Source: SIG454 sp045646365
GTDB taxonomy: Bacteria > Bacillota > Clostridia > Monoglobales > Monoglobaceae
NCBI GenBank assembly: GCA_045646365.1
Contig: JAZRKP010000010.1
Span: 51,841-115,840 of the forward strand
Direction: 5' to 3'
DNA length: 64,000 bases
A program made the translations under genes and the position numbers. Below, in pieces: positions 17,112 through 26,816 of the stretch (within the stretch, counting starts at the first letter, position 1; each line of letters starts with the position of its first letter). Below the pieces are notes generated by a model, which saw only the letters and a list, made by a program, of their open reading frames with translations, was not told the DNA's origin and did not search any database.

Positions 17112-20100
17112 TTGGCAACTTTGCTTGATTTATTTGATAAAGTTCCCGTTGTTGAGAGCTTTGCGAAAGTTCTTGAAAATGCGGAAATAACAGACGCCAA
17201 TCTTAATGTTAAAAACAATAAGGTTGCAGTTAAGCTGAAAAGTCAGACGCTTATTGATGCGGACGAGCTTTTTAGCTTTATTGACATTGCGAAAAACAAG
17301 TATTCCCTAAACGATTGCACAGTCGATATTGTTTATGAAAATATGGAGTTTACCGAAAGCTATGGCGAAAACCTCGTGAAAAGGCTGTGTCGGGCTGTGC
17401 CGTCCTGTCGTATATTTTTAAACGGAGCGAAAGCTGAGCTTGATGGCGATACGATTTTAATCAAGGGAATCCACGGCGGAACAGAAATTTTAAAGTCCAG
17501 TGATTGCGAGAGGGTTATTGCACAGATTGCAAACGGTGAACTCGGCGGAGAATTTACGGGTAAATTCCTGTGTGCAGAGTTTGACAGAGAAGCGCATATT
17601 CTGGAACAGGAGAAGATTACAGAGGAAAAAGCAAAGGCGGCACAGACATTTGTTGTGCAGAAAAGCGAGGTTGTTTCTAAAAAGCCTGTGCTTGCGTCAG
17701 GACATATTTTCGGTATTCCGATTAAAGAGCAAAAGATAACACCAATCATTGATGTTCTGCCCGACACGGGGATAACTGTTATTGCGGGAGAAATTATTGA
17801 CTGTGAAATCAGAGAACTTCAGAAAGGCGGAAAGCCAACGGGAAATGTTGTTGCTGACTTTGATTTGGGAGATAAAAACTGGGCAGTTCCCTGCCATATT
17901 TTCTCCAAAGCTGAGAAGTTTAAAAATGCAATGGATAACTTAAAACCGGGCAATTTCTTAAAAGTACGCGGTGAATATAAAATGGATGATTATGCCCACG
18001 AGAATAAGTTTAATGTGCTTTCTATGGAGCTTCTTGAAAAGCCTGCCCCAAGAGTTGATGAGGCGGAGGTTAAACGAGTTGAGCTTCATTTGCATACGAA
18101 AATGAGTGCAAAGGACGCTATGACCTCAGCAGGAGACCTTATCTCCCGTGCTGCATCGTGGGGACACAGTGCAATCGCAATAACTGACCACGGCGTGGCT
18201 CAGGCTTTCCCTGAAGCACAGAACACTGCAGGAAAACTTGCGAAATCAGGGAAGAATATTAAAATTCTGTATGGAACAGAGGGGTATTTTGTAAACGATG
18301 TTCCGATTTGGAAGAATAATACATATAAGGGCGGAACATATGTGGTTTTCGATTTGGAAACCACGGGTCTTGACCCGAAATGCGAAAAAATAACGGAGAT
18401 TGGTGCGGTTAAGATTGAAAATGGTGTGATAACCAAAACTTTCAGCGCTCTGGTTAATCCTATGAAACCAATTCCGCCAAATATAACGGAACTTACGGGG
18501 ATTTCTGACGATATGGTTAAGGACTGCCCTGATATTTCCAATGCAATGCCGAAATTCCTCGAATTCTGCGGAAATGCCATTGCAGTTGCACATAATGCAA
18601 AATTTGACACTTCTTTCGTTAAAGCTGAGTGCGAGAAATTAGGTCTTGAGTTTAATAATGAAACTATGGATACAGTGGAGCTTTCTAAAGAAATGTTCCC
18701 TGACGAGAAAAAACATAATCTTGCTGTTTTGAGCGAGAGACTTAATATAAGCCTTGAAAATCACCACAGAGCCGTTGACGATGCAACTGCAACGGCGGAG
18801 GCTTTCATAAAAATGATGGATATGAAAGAGGAAAAGGAAAATCAGGGCGACTATTTTGATATAAAATCAAAGCCTGAATTTCTGAAACAGCCGTACTATC
18901 ATATTATAATTCTTGCTAAAAATATGACGGGGATAAAGAATCTTTACCGCCTCATTTCCAAGTCAAATCTGGAATATTTCTATAAGAGACCAAGAATACC
19001 AAAGAGTGAGCTTATGGCACACAGAGATGGACTCATTATAGGCTCTGCCTGCGAAATGGGTGAAGTATACAGAGCAATCCGTGAGGGGAAATCCGAGGCG
19101 GAAATTGAGGCAATCGCAAGCTTTTATGACTATCTTGAAATCCAGCCATTGGGGAATAATGACTTTATGTTAAGGTCGGGCCTTGTTTCAAGTGAGGAAG
19201 AACTCAAAGACATAAACAGACGGATTGTTGCCCTTGGTGAAAAATTAGGCAAAAAGGTTGTTGCGACTTGCGATGTTCACTTTATGGACCCTGGCGACGC
19301 TCTTTATCGTCAGGTTCTTCAGGGCGCACAGGGGTATTCCGATGCGGATATGCAGGCACCTTTGTATCTCAGAACAACCGAAGAAATGCTTGCTGAATTT
19401 GAATATTTAGGTGAAGAAAAAGCATATGAAATCGTCGTTAAGAATACAAACGAGATTGCAGATTCTATTGAAAACTTAAAACCGCTCAGGAGTGGGTCTT
19501 ATCCTCCGTCTATCGAAAACTGTGAGGAGGATTTGGACAGAATGTGCCGTGAAAAGGCGTATGAGGTCTATGGAAATCCGCTTCCGCCAATCGTTAAGGC
19601 TCGAATGGACCGAGAGCTTGGCTGTATCCTGGGATATGGTTATGCGGTTATGTATATGATTGCCCATAAGTTGGTTAAAAAGTCAAATGAGGCAGGGTAT
19701 CTGGTTGGTTCCCGAGGCTCTGTCGGCTCATCTTTTGCGGCGTTTTTGTCGGGAATAACAGAGGTTAACGCCCTCTGCCCACACTATATATGCCATAACT
19801 GTAAACATAGCGAGTTCTTTGAAAACGGTGAATATACAATCGGAATTGATATGCCCGATAAAATTTGCCCTGAGTGTGGTCAGAAAATGAAGAAAGACGG
19901 CTTTAACATTCCGTTTGAAACATTCCTTGGCTTTGAGGGTGATAAAGTCCCCGATATTGACCTTAACTTCTCCGGTGAATATCAGGCAACGGCACACAAA
20001 TATGTTGAAGAGCTTTTCGGTGAGGGCTATGTGTTCAAAGCGGGAACAATCGGTACTATCGCTGATAAAACTGCTATCGGTCTTGCTAAAAAGTATTATG

Positions 20101-21386
20101 AGAAAAAAGGCGTAAACGCTCCTCTTGCAGAAATTAAGCGTGTTTCAAGGGGAATGGAAAATGTTAAGAATACAACGGGACAGCACCCGGGCGGTGTTAT
20201 AGTTTGCCCGAAAACTATGGATATCCACGATTTCTGCCCGGTCCAGCACCCTGCGGATAAGAAAGAGTCGGGAATTATAACAACCCATTTTGACTTCCAT
20301 TCAATCCACGATAATTTGCTGAAACTGGATATTCTCGGTCACGATGACCCATCAACAATCCGTATGCTTGAGGATTTGACGGGAGTTAATGCCCTTGAAA
20401 TTCCACTTGATGATAAAACAACAATGAGTATTTTCTCAAGCACAGACGCAATCGGCGTAACACCGGAACAGATTGACAGTAAGGTTGGGACATTCGGTAT
20501 TCCTGAATTTGGAACATCTTTTACAAGACAAATGCTTCTCGATACCTTGCCAACAACATTTTACGAGCTTGTAATCATCGCAGGTCTTTCTCACGGAACA
20601 GATGTGTGGCTTAATAATGCTCAGGATTTGGTAAGACAGGGAACGGCAACTCTTTCTGAAGTTATCGGTCTTCGTGACGATATTATGACATACTTGATTT
20701 TGCACGGTCTCCAGCCGAAAATGGCGTTTACTATAATGGAGTTTGTCCGAAAAGGACGAGCGGCAAAAGAGGGACTGCCGAAGGAATATGAAGATGCTAT
20801 GATTGAGAATAATGTTCCGTCCTGGTATATTGAGTCCTGTAAGAAAATTAAGTATATGTTCCCGAAAGCCCACGCGGCTGCGTATGTTATGATGGGATTC
20901 AGAGTTGCATATTTTAAAGTGCATTATCCGATTGAGTTCTATATTGCATATTTCACAGTAAGAGCCGATTTGTTTGATGCGGCAATTATGGCAAAGGGCG
21001 ATACGCTTCTGGTTGCGGAAATGCAGAAATTAAAGCACGCTCAAAACCTTTCTGCAACGGAAAAAAGCTTGTTCACTATTATGGAGCTTGTTCACGAAAT
21101 GTATCAGAGAGGGATTGAGTTCCTGCCCGTTGATATTTACGAATCCCACGCCAGCAAATTCAGAAAGGTTGACGGAAAAATTCTTCCGCCCCTTAACGCC
21201 TTTGCAGGAGTTGGAACTGCGGCGGCGGAGAGCATAATGGAGGCTCGGAAGGACGGCCCGTTTGTTTCAAGAGAGGACCTTAAAAACCGTGCAAAAGTAA
21301 ATAAAAGTGTTATGGAAACACTTGCGGAAAACGGATGCCTCGATGGGCTCCCTGAAACAAGCCAGATTTCACTTTTTGAAATGTAG
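17112..21386 (+). CDS. polC: DNA polymerase III alpha subunit, Gram-positive PolC type
   Basis: The 1424-residue replicative polymerase carries its own proofreading exonuclease. Domain order: an N-terminal domain, then an OB fold (about 220-310). The PHP domain starts at HLHTKMS (about 325) and is split by the DnaQ-like exonuclease (VFDLETTG at about 410, HNAKFD at about 493, HHRAVDDA at about 550). The polymerase core has YLVGSRGSVGSS (about 862), a four-cysteine zinc site (CHNC...CPEC, about 893-925), and VPDIDLNFSG with the catalytic aspartates (about 944). TTGQHPGG follows, and the C-terminal helix-hairpin-helix region ends the protein. The start is TTG with AAAGGA upstream. Full length, with no sign of damage. 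Confidence 0.98.
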   Translation: MATLLDLFDKVPVVESFAKVLENAEITDANLNVKNNKVAVKLKSQTLIDADELFSFIDIAKNKYSLNDCTVDIVYENMEFTESYGENLVKRLCRAVPSCRIFLNGAKAELDGDTILIKGIHGGTEILKSSDCERVIAQIANGELGGEFTGKFLCAEFDREAHILEQEKITEEKAKAAQTFVVQKSEVVSKKPVLASGHIFGIPIKEQKITPIIDVLPDTGITVIAGEIIDCEIRELQKGGKPTGNVVADFDLGDKNWAVPCHIFSKAEKFKNAMDNLKPGNFLKVRGEYKMDDYAHENKFNVLSMELLEKPAPRVDEAEVKRVELHLHTKMSAKDAMTSAGDLISRAASWGHSAIAITDHGVAQAFPEAQNTAGKLAKSGKNIKILYGTEGYFVNDVPIWKNNTYKGGTYVVFDLETTGLDPKCEKITEIGAVKIENGVITKTFSALVNPMKPIPPNITELTGISDDMVKDCPDISNAMPKFLEFCGNAIAVAHNAKFDTSFVKAECEKLGLEFNNETMDTVELSKEMFPDEKKHNLAVLSERLNISLENHHRAVDDATATAEAFIKMMDMKEEKENQGDYFDIKSKPEFLKQPYYHIIILAKNMTGIKNLYRLISKSNLEYFYKRPRIPKSELMAHRDGLIIGSACEMGEVYRAIREGKSEAEIEAIASFYDYLEIQPLGNNDFMLRSGLVSSEEELKDINRRIVALGEKLGKKVVATCDVHFMDPGDALYRQVLQGAQGYSDADMQAPLYLRTTEEMLAEFEYLGEEKAYEIVVKNTNEIADSIENLKPLRSGSYPPSIENCEEDLDRMCREKAYEVYGNPLPPIVKARMDRELGCILGYGYAVMYMIAHKLVKKSNEAGYLVGSRGSVGSSFAAFLSGITEVNALCPHYICHNCKHSEFFENGEYTIGIDMPDKICPECGQKMKKDGFNIPFETFLGFEGDKVPDIDLNFSGEYQATAHKYVEELFGEGYVFKAGTIGTIADKTAIGLAKKYYEKKGVNAPLAEIKRVSRGMENVKNTTGQHPGGVIVCPKTMDIHDFCPVQHPADKKESGIITTHFDFHSIHDNLLKLDILGHDDPSTIRMLEDLTGVNALEIPLDDKTTMSIFSSTDAIGVTPEQIDSKVGTFGIPEFGTSFTRQMLLDTLPTTFYELVIIAGLSHGTDVWLNNAQDLVRQGTATLSEVIGLRDDIMTYLILHGLQPKMAFTIMEFVRKGRAAKEGLPKEYEDAMIENNVPSWYIESCKKIKYMFPKAHAAAYVMMGFRVAYFKVHYPIEFYIAYFTVRADLFDAAIMAKGDTLLVAEMQKLKHAQNLSATEKSLFTIMELVHEMYQRGIEFLPVDIYESHASKFRKVDGKILPPLNAFAGVGTAAAESIMEARKDGPFVSREDLKNRAKVNKSVMETLAENGCLDGLPETSQISLFEM

Positions 21387-21390
21387 AATA

Positions 21391-21419
21391 AAAAATCCTG
21401 CCTCCTGGCAGGATTTTTT
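21391..21419 (+). terminator. Terminator of ispG-polC
   Basis: AAAAATCCTGCC and GGCAGGATTTTT pair around TCCT, followed by T. Confidence 0.88.
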
Positions 21420-21452
21420 AGAAAAACGAATTTGTTTTAACTGAAAAAGGAG

Positions 21453-21490
21453 AAAAGAAAAACCTCTCAAACCTTATGGTTGAGAGGTTT
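21453..21490 (-). terminator. Terminator of tRNA-Arg
   Basis: On the minus strand AAACCTCTCA pairs with TGAGAGGTTT, extended inward by ACC/GGT past a bulged base, followed by T-rich sequence. Confidence 0.8.
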
Positions 21491-21497
21491 CTGAAGT

Positions 21498-21574
21498 TGG
21501 TACGCCGGAAGGGATTCGAACCCCCGACCTTTTGGTTCGTAGCCAAACACTCTATCCAGCTGAGCTACCGGCGC
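21498..21574 (-). tRNA. tRNA-Arg (anticodon ACG), CCA encoded
   Basis: The minus strand starts GCGCCGG, pairing with CCGGCGT (terminal G-U), then discriminator A and encoded CCA. The anticodon loop is CTACGAA (ACG, read as ICG after A-to-I editing). The D loop AGCTCAGCTGGAT and T loop TTCGAAT are standard. Confidence 0.97.
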
Positions 21575-21589
21575 TTAACTAACTATGAC

Positions 21590-21618
21590 ATTATATCACA
21601 GTTTTCCCGATTTGGCAA
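21590..21618 (-). promoter_or_regulatory. Promoter of tRNA-Arg
   Basis: Minus-strand TTGCCA (21618-21613), 17 bp, TATAAT (21595-21590), with TGA extension. Confidence 0.75.
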
Positions 21619-21647
21619 GGGGTTTTTGAAAAAAATATCAAATTTTT

Positions 21648-23576
21648 TTATTTTAGTCCTTCGACTTCGTCTATCCATACAGAAAATGATGCATCGGATG
21701 GCATTTTTAAGTCGCCTCTTGGTGAAATTCCAATACTTCCGATTTTCATTCCGCCCGGCACGCAGTCTCTTTTGAACTGCTGGGTGAAGAATCTTCTGTA
21801 AAAGCTTTTCAGATATTTCAAAATTATCTCTTCTGAATACTCGTCCGCAAATGCAATTTTTGCAAGGTCATATATTTTTGCAGGAGAAAAACCGAAGCGG
21901 AGAGAATTATATATGAAGAAATCGTGTAAAACATAAGGACCGATAATACTTTCTGTTTCCTGAGCAATCTTTCCTGATTTATCAGGAGGAAGAAGTTCGG
22001 GGCTTATGGGTGTTGCGATTATATCTTTAAGAACTGTTCCTGAGTTCGGGAAAATTCCTTCTTCAACAAGGCTTTCTAAAATATGCGGAATAAGGGTTTT
22101 CGGGACACCTGAATTAACGCCATACATACTCATATGGTCACCGTTATAGGTGCACCAGCCAAGTGCCATTTCGCTCAAATCACCTGTACCAACAACGATT
22201 CCGCCAACAATCCCTGAAAAATCCATAAGGACCTGGGTTCGCTCTCTTGCCTGAGAGTTTTCGTAGGTCAAATCATAGTTGTTTTCGTCCTGACCAATAT
22301 CCTTGAAGTGACCGAGGCAAGCGTTCTTTATATTTATCTCCTTTGCAGTTACTCCCAGAGATTTCATAAGCTCAAGGGAATTGTTATATGTTCGGTCGGA
22401 AGTGCCAAAGCATGGCATTGTGATACCGAAAACATTTTCTGTTGGGAGATTAAGTTCCTTTATTGCTTCGACGCAAACCAAAAGGGCAAGAGTTGAATCC
22501 AGTCCGCCTGAAATACCAATAACAGCTTTTCCGCCTGTTATAGAAAGGCGTTTTTTAAGACCGTTAACCTGTGTTCTGAATATCTCAAGAGCACGGCTTT
22601 TTCTTTCTGCCATATCACAGGGAATGAACGGTGTTTTACTGATTTTCAGCATTTCGCCATTGGAGTTTGGGGTTGGGATTTTGGCGTCAACAACTCTTAC
22701 ATCCTTACCAAAATCACAGAAATTCCTGAAATTAGCTGATTTGAATCGGTCCGCTCTGATTTTTTCTACATCAATATCAGTTATAACAAGGCTATTTTCG
22801 CAAGGGAGATTTTTGTTTTCTGCTAAAATCTGTCCTCTTTCGGCAATGATAGCTTGTCCTGAAAATACCATATCCGTTGTTGATTCACTTGCTCCTGCTG
22901 AAACATATGCATAGCCTGAAAATGTTTTTGCGGATTGCTCCAAAACTGTACGACGGCATTTTTCTGATGATGAAACAAGCTGAGGGTGGGCAGAGCAGTT
23001 TAATATAATTTCCGCACCGCCAAGGGATAATGGGGTACTGACAGATATAGGAGCGGATAAGTCTGTTCCTATTTCAACAGCTATTTTCGCAATTCCACCC
23101 AAATCAAAGATTAAGTCGTTTCCAACAGGAATTTCATATTCATCTTTAATTCCCAACTGGTTTGAAGAAATATATTCGGTACACAAGTCAAGGGCAGAAG
23201 AGAACAGTCTGCTTTCGGCGTGGTCCAGGTATGTTTTGGGGATAATTCCAAGGATTTTCCCGCAGGAGATAACTACTCCGCAGTCGAAAAGTTTGCCGTC
23301 TATAGAAAGAGGAGCACCTGCAACAACTGTGATTTCTTTCTCAAGAGTCAGGGTTAAAAGCCTTGAAATTGATTTTCTGGTTGCGGAAAGCAATGAAGTT
23401 TGAAAGAATAGGTCTCCGCAGGTATAACCGCTCAAGGAAAGTTCGGGGAAGAGGACAATGTCTGCACCCTTTTCCTTTGCCTCTGTAATTTTTTCTTCAA
23501 TTCTTTTGAAATTCTGCATAGGGTTGCCAACCGTCACAGTGGGAACGGCACAGGCGAGTCGTATAATTCCCTGCAT
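21648..23576 (-). CDS. nadE: Glutamine-dependent NAD+ synthase
   Basis: This 642-residue two-domain enzyme makes NAD+ from deamido-NAD+, ATP and glutamine. The N-terminal nitrilase-type glutaminase has FPELSLSGYTCGD (catalytic Glu), PKTYLDHAE (Lys) and ILNCSAHP (Cys). The C-terminal synthetase has the ATP pyrophosphatase loop GISGGLDST followed by GTGDLSEMALGW and GVPKTL. Length matches the long clostridial form. The ATG at 23576 is used because GGAG lies 9 nt upstream; the GTG at 23585 overlaps it. Last gene of a minus-strand operon starting at rdgB. Confidence 0.97.
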   Translation of the reverse strand: MQGIIRLACAVPTVTVGNPMQNFKRIEEKITEAKEKGADIVLFPELSLSGYTCGDLFFQTSLLSATRKSISRLLTLTLEKEITVVAGAPLSIDGKLFDCGVVISCGKILGIIPKTYLDHAESRLFSSALDLCTEYISSNQLGIKDEYEIPVGNDLIFDLGGIAKIAVEIGTDLSAPISVSTPLSLGGAEIILNCSAHPQLVSSSEKCRRTVLEQSAKTFSGYAYVSAGASESTTDMVFSGQAIIAERGQILAENKNLPCENSLVITDIDVEKIRADRFKSANFRNFCDFGKDVRVVDAKIPTPNSNGEMLKISKTPFIPCDMAERKSRALEIFRTQVNGLKKRLSITGGKAVIGISGGLDSTLALLVCVEAIKELNLPTENVFGITMPCFGTSDRTYNNSLELMKSLGVTAKEINIKNACLGHFKDIGQDENNYDLTYENSQARERTQVLMDFSGIVGGIVVGTGDLSEMALGWCTYNGDHMSMYGVNSGVPKTLIPHILESLVEEGIFPNSGTVLKDIIATPISPELLPPDKSGKIAQETESIIGPYVLHDFFIYNSLRFGFSPAKIYDLAKIAFADEYSEEIILKYLKSFYRRFFTQQFKRDCVPGGMKIGSIGISPRGDLKMPSDASFSVWIDEVEGLK

Positions 23577-23599
23577 AAAATTCACTCCTTAATAATTTT

Positions 23600-24502
23600 T
23601 TAACGGATAACCGTGTCTAAAAGTCTTAATATAGAATCTTTTTCAGCCAATCTTTCTGAAAAAGCTGTTGCAGAGCCTGCGCAAACGGCAAGGTGAAGTG
23701 CGTCAACTATCCCCTGTCCGTCATTGATTGCTGCAATAAAGCCTGCAACCATAGAATCCCCTGAACCGACAGTATTTATAACATTTCCTTCAGGGGCGTT
23801 CATTTCATAAGCCTCGTTTTCAGTAACCAGAACAGCACCTTGTCCGCCCATAGAAACCAGAACATTTTCAGCTCCCGATTCACAGAGCTTTCGGGCGTAG
23901 AAAACTGCATCTGTTTTAACGGCGATTTTAACACCGAAAATATCGCTAAGCTCGTCTATGTTTGGTTTTATGAGGAATGGTCGGCATTTAAGAGTGTTTT
24001 TAAGCGCCGCACCTGTGGAATCCACAACAGTTTTAACTCCCTCAGGAAGACGAGTCATAATATCCATATATATTGTGTGGGAAAGGCTTTTCGGAACACT
24101 TCCTGAAAGAACGAGGATATCGTCTTTAGTAAGGGCGGAAAGCTTGGTATATAATTCATTGAGAGCGGTGGATGAGATTTGCGGTCCTTCACCGTTAAGC
24201 TCTGTTTCTTCCCCGTTTTTAATTTTCACATTTATTCTGGAATTCTGTCCGGGCAGGTTAATGAAATCACAGTCACAGCCTGCTTCCTGTGCCATTCTTA
24301 TAATTTCAGCACCCGTAAAACCGCCGGCAAACCCAAACGCCTTATTTTCAACACCTAAGGTTTTGAGGACGGCGGAGACATTAAGACCTTTTCCCCCGAA
24401 TGTGACAGAGGAGGAGTTGGCTTTGTTAAGAGTTCCTGTTCTGAAATTTTCAACCTCGACAAGATAATCAAGAGCGGGATTTAAAGTTACTGTATAAATC
24501 AT
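23600..24502 (-). CDS. 1-phosphofructokinase family (PfkB/FruK/LacC) sugar kinase
   Basis: The 300-residue ribokinase-fold enzyme has the N-terminal signature TLNPALDYLVEV, FGGKGLNVSAVLKTLG, and the catalytic NTVGSGDSMVAGF near residue 245. These mark the subgroup that phosphorylates fructose 1-phosphate or tagatose 6-phosphate. No PTS fructose transporter is next to it, so the substrate is not fixed. The ATG overlaps the rsmI stop as ATGA, so translation is coupled. Its place in an operon of tRNA/rRNA modification and nucleotide-cleaning genes is unrelated to sugar uptake. Confidence 0.88.
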   Translation of the reverse strand: MIYTVTLNPALDYLVEVENFRTGTLNKANSSSVTFGGKGLNVSAVLKTLGVENKAFGFAGGFTGAEIIRMAQEAGCDCDFINLPGQNSRINVKIKNGEETELNGEGPQISSTALNELYTKLSALTKDDILVLSGSVPKSLSHTIYMDIMTRLPEGVKTVVDSTGAALKNTLKCRPFLIKPNIDELSDIFGVKIAVKTDAVFYARKLCESGAENVLVSMGGQGAVLVTENEAYEMNAPEGNVINTVGSGDSMVAGFIAAINDGQGIVDALHLAVCAGSATAFSERLAEKDSILRLLDTVIR

Positions 24503-25347
24503 AGTTTTTTCTCCAGTTTCAGATATATTTCGTATACTTCCCGTTTGGGCATATCCAGAGCGGAAGCGACCGCTTTAACAAGGTCTTTGCCGTATAAAGT
24601 ATCGCTTGCCATAGAATTTAAAAGCTCTTCGGGGGTGGGGAGATTTTCTTTCTCTTCCATAAGCATTTTCTCTTTGTCTGCTCCCTCAACAATCAAAACA
24701 AATTCACCTTTTGGCGGGGTGGAGTTAAAATGGCTGATTGCCTCGGAAATGTCACACCTCAAAATCTCCTCAAACTTCTTCGTCAGTTCACGGCACACGG
24801 CGATTTTTCTGTTACCGAGAGCGGTTTGTAAATCCGACAGAGTTCCTGTAAGCTTATGAGGTGCTTCGTAAAAAATCAATGTTTCCGTGTGGGTTTTTAT
24901 TTCGTTTAAATGGGCGTTTCGTTCCTTTTTGTTAACGGATAAGAAACCCTGGAACGAGAAGCGTCGTCCTGAAATTCCGCTTGAAACCAATGCGGTTGTA
25001 AATGCAGTAGGTCCGCAGGCGGTTACGATTTCAATATCATTTTCAATGCAAAGGCGGACTAAATCTTCGCCCGGGTCAGATATAACGGGCATCCCCGCAT
25101 CTGAAACCAGTGCAATATTTTTTCCGTCTTTTAAATGTTTTATAAGTTCTTCACCTTTTTGCATTTTGTTATGCTCGTGGTAGCTTACTAAAGGTGCTTT
25201 TATATCGAAATGGTTTAAAAGCTTAATTGTGTTTCTTGTGTCCTCGGCGGCAATCATATCAACGGATTTCAGGATTTCAAGGACACGGAGCGTTATATCC
25301 CCCAGATTACCTATGGGAGTTCCGCAGATGAAAAGTGTTCCGCTCAT
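24499..25347 (-). CDS. rsmI: 16S rRNA (cytidine1402-2'-O)-methyltransferase
   Basis: The 282-residue SAM-dependent tetrapyrrole-methylase-fold enzyme methylates the ribose of C1402 in the decoding centre. Seen: LFICGTPIGNLGDITLRVLEIL, AEDTRNTIKLLNHF, LVSDAGMPVISDPG and YEAPHKL, all RsmI signatures. The ATG at 25347 overlaps the stop of trmN6 (TAATG); GGGAGGTG lies 8 nt upstream. Its stop overlaps the start of the sugar kinase. Confidence 0.96.
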   Translation of the reverse strand: MSGTLFICGTPIGNLGDITLRVLEILKSVDMIAAEDTRNTIKLLNHFDIKAPLVSYHEHNKMQKGEELIKHLKDGKNIALVSDAGMPVISDPGEDLVRLCIENDIEIVTACGPTAFTTALVSSGISGRRFSFQGFLSVNKKERNAHLNEIKTHTETLIFYEAPHKLTGTLSDLQTALGNRKIAVCRELTKKFEEILRCDISEAISHFNSTPPKGEFVLIVEGADKEKMLMEEKENLPTPEELLNSMASDTLYGKDLVKAVASALDMPKREVYEIYLKLEKKL

Positions 25348-26087
25348 TATTTGCACCTCCCGTAAATTTCATTTATTTCTTCGGTATAGTTACCGTTTTC
25401 GTCGTGAACATAAAGGGGTGGCTCTAAAAACAGTTTAGGGTTCCCCTGTCTTGCTCCCTCAACCATAATCATTGTTGCGGTTTTTGACGGAGAGGGGTGG
25501 ACAAATCGAAGTCGTTTCGGTTCGATTTTATTACTTCGCATAAGGCATAAAATATCAGCAAGCCGTTCGGGGCGGTGAATCATAGAAAGCTTACCGCCGG
25601 GCTTTAAAAGAGTTGCCGACGCTTTGATTATATCCTCAAGCGAGCAGAGAATTTCGTGTCTTGCTATGGTTAAATTATCAGTCTTGTTCTGTATACCGCC
25701 GTGGTTTTCCTTGTAGGGCGGATTGCAGGTTATATTATCAAAAACACTCTTTCCGAAAAGCTCAACACTGTTTTTCAAATCACCGCAAACCATATCAATT
25801 CCGTGGTCAAGATTATTAAGAGTGACACTCCTTTTTGCCATTTCGGCAACTTCGGTTTGTATTTCAAGACCTGTTATATGCTTTGCCTGAGTTTTTGCGG
25901 TAAGGAGAATGGGGATAATCCCGTTCCCTGAACAAAGGTCCAGAACAACAGCGTCTTTTTTTATGTTTTTTGCGGCAAAATCCGAAAGCAGGACTGCATC
26001 AACCCCAAAACAGAACCAGTCAGGATTCTGAATGAGCTTAAGGTTTTTAATCTGCAAATCGTCAAGCCGTTCGTATGGGAAAATCAT
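25347..26087 (-). CDS. tRNA1(Val) (adenine37-N6)-methyltransferase-like
   Basis: This 246-residue class I SAM methyltransferase has VLDLCSGNGIIPILL (SAM-binding GxGxG-like loop), CGDLKN and the NPPY catalytic motif (ITCNPPYKE) of N6-adenine and related methyltransferases. It belongs to the TrmN6/YabB family that often sits next to rsmI in Firmicutes (yabB-yazA-rsmI). The start at 26087 has AGAGG upstream; an ATG at 26120 lies inside ttcA. It overlaps rsmI by one base. The exact tRNA target is by family inference. Confidence 0.9.
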   Translation of the reverse strand: MIFPYERLDDLQIKNLKLIQNPDWFCFGVDAVLLSDFAAKNIKKDAVVLDLCSGNGIIPILLTAKTQAKHITGLEIQTEVAEMAKRSVTLNNLDHGIDMVCGDLKNSVELFGKSVFDNITCNPPYKENHGGIQNKTDNLTIARHEILCSLEDIIKASATLLKPGGKLSMIHRPERLADILCLMRSNKIEPKRLRFVHPSPSKTATMIMVEGARQGNPKLFLEPPLYVHDENGNYTEEINEIYGRCK

Positions 26088-26089
26088 AG

Positions 26090-26815
26090 TTACTGCCTCT
26101 TTTCCGTATCTGTTATCCACGGCTCAAGCCCTGTCTGAATCGCGTGCATAATTCTGGTCTTGAAGTGATGGTCGTCCTTGTTTTTCTCGTTGATAAAATC
26201 CTTCATATCCTGTCTTTTTGAAACACCGTCCATAGGACAGAGGTTTTTAACAACAGGTAATTGCGCACGGTTTACATATCCCTTTATATCACCTTCAGGA
26301 ACATAGATGAGAGGTCGTATGACATCAAGGTCTATTCTTGAAAGATAGGTGACGGGGGCGAAGCTGTTAAGCCGACCTTCGTAGAAGAGAGAAAGGAAGA
26401 AGGTTTCGATAACATCCTCGTTATGATGCCCCAAAGCAACCTTGTTACAACCCTCTTGTTTTGCAAGCTCATTAAGTGCACCCCGGCGCATTTTTGAGCA
26501 GAGAGAACAAGGACTTGATTCCTTTCGTATATCAAAAATAATCTGACTTATTTCGGTCTTTTTAACAATATATGGCACATCAAGGTCTTTGCAGAATTCT
26601 GCAATGGGGGAATAGTCCATTCCCTCAAAGCCCATATCAACGGTTATCGCAACCAGTGAAAAATCAATATTTGCAAATTTTCTGTACGCCGAAAGAGCGG
26701 ATAAGAGGGCAAGGCTGTCCTTTCCGCCTGAAATCCCGACAGCAATTTTATCTCCGTCGGAAATCATATTATAATCGTCAATGGCTCTTCGCATATGGCT
26801 TAAGATGCGCTTCAT
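26090..26815 (-). CDS. TtcA-like PP-loop tRNA 2-thiolation protein
   Basis: The 241-residue PP-loop ATPase has GISGGKDSLALL near residue 30, a CSLCSKMRRGAL motif holding the paired cysteines of TtcA-type Fe-S enzymes, and a later Cys in VKNLCPMDG. The order (PP-loop, CxxC, C) fits TtcA, which converts C32 to 2-thiocytidine in tRNA, or its TtcA2/ATPase relatives. GHHNEDVIETF is the second family signature. Starts 1 bp after the rdgB stop. Confidence 0.88.
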   Translation of the reverse strand: MKRILSHMRRAIDDYNMISDGDKIAVGISGGKDSLALLSALSAYRKFANIDFSLVAITVDMGFEGMDYSPIAEFCKDLDVPYIVKKTEISQIIFDIRKESSPCSLCSKMRRGALNELAKQEGCNKVALGHHNEDVIETFFLSLFYEGRLNSFAPVTYLSRIDLDVIRPLIYVPEGDIKGYVNRAQLPVVKNLCPMDGVSKRQDMKDFINEKNKDDHHFKTRIMHAIQTGLEPWITDTEKRQ

Positions 26816-26816
26816 T

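Noticed and set aside
18200..18610. Long minus-strand reading frames inside polC, and similar ones inside nadE and secA
   Set aside because: They are antisense to strongly conserved coding sequence, have no ribosome binding site, and their products match nothing.
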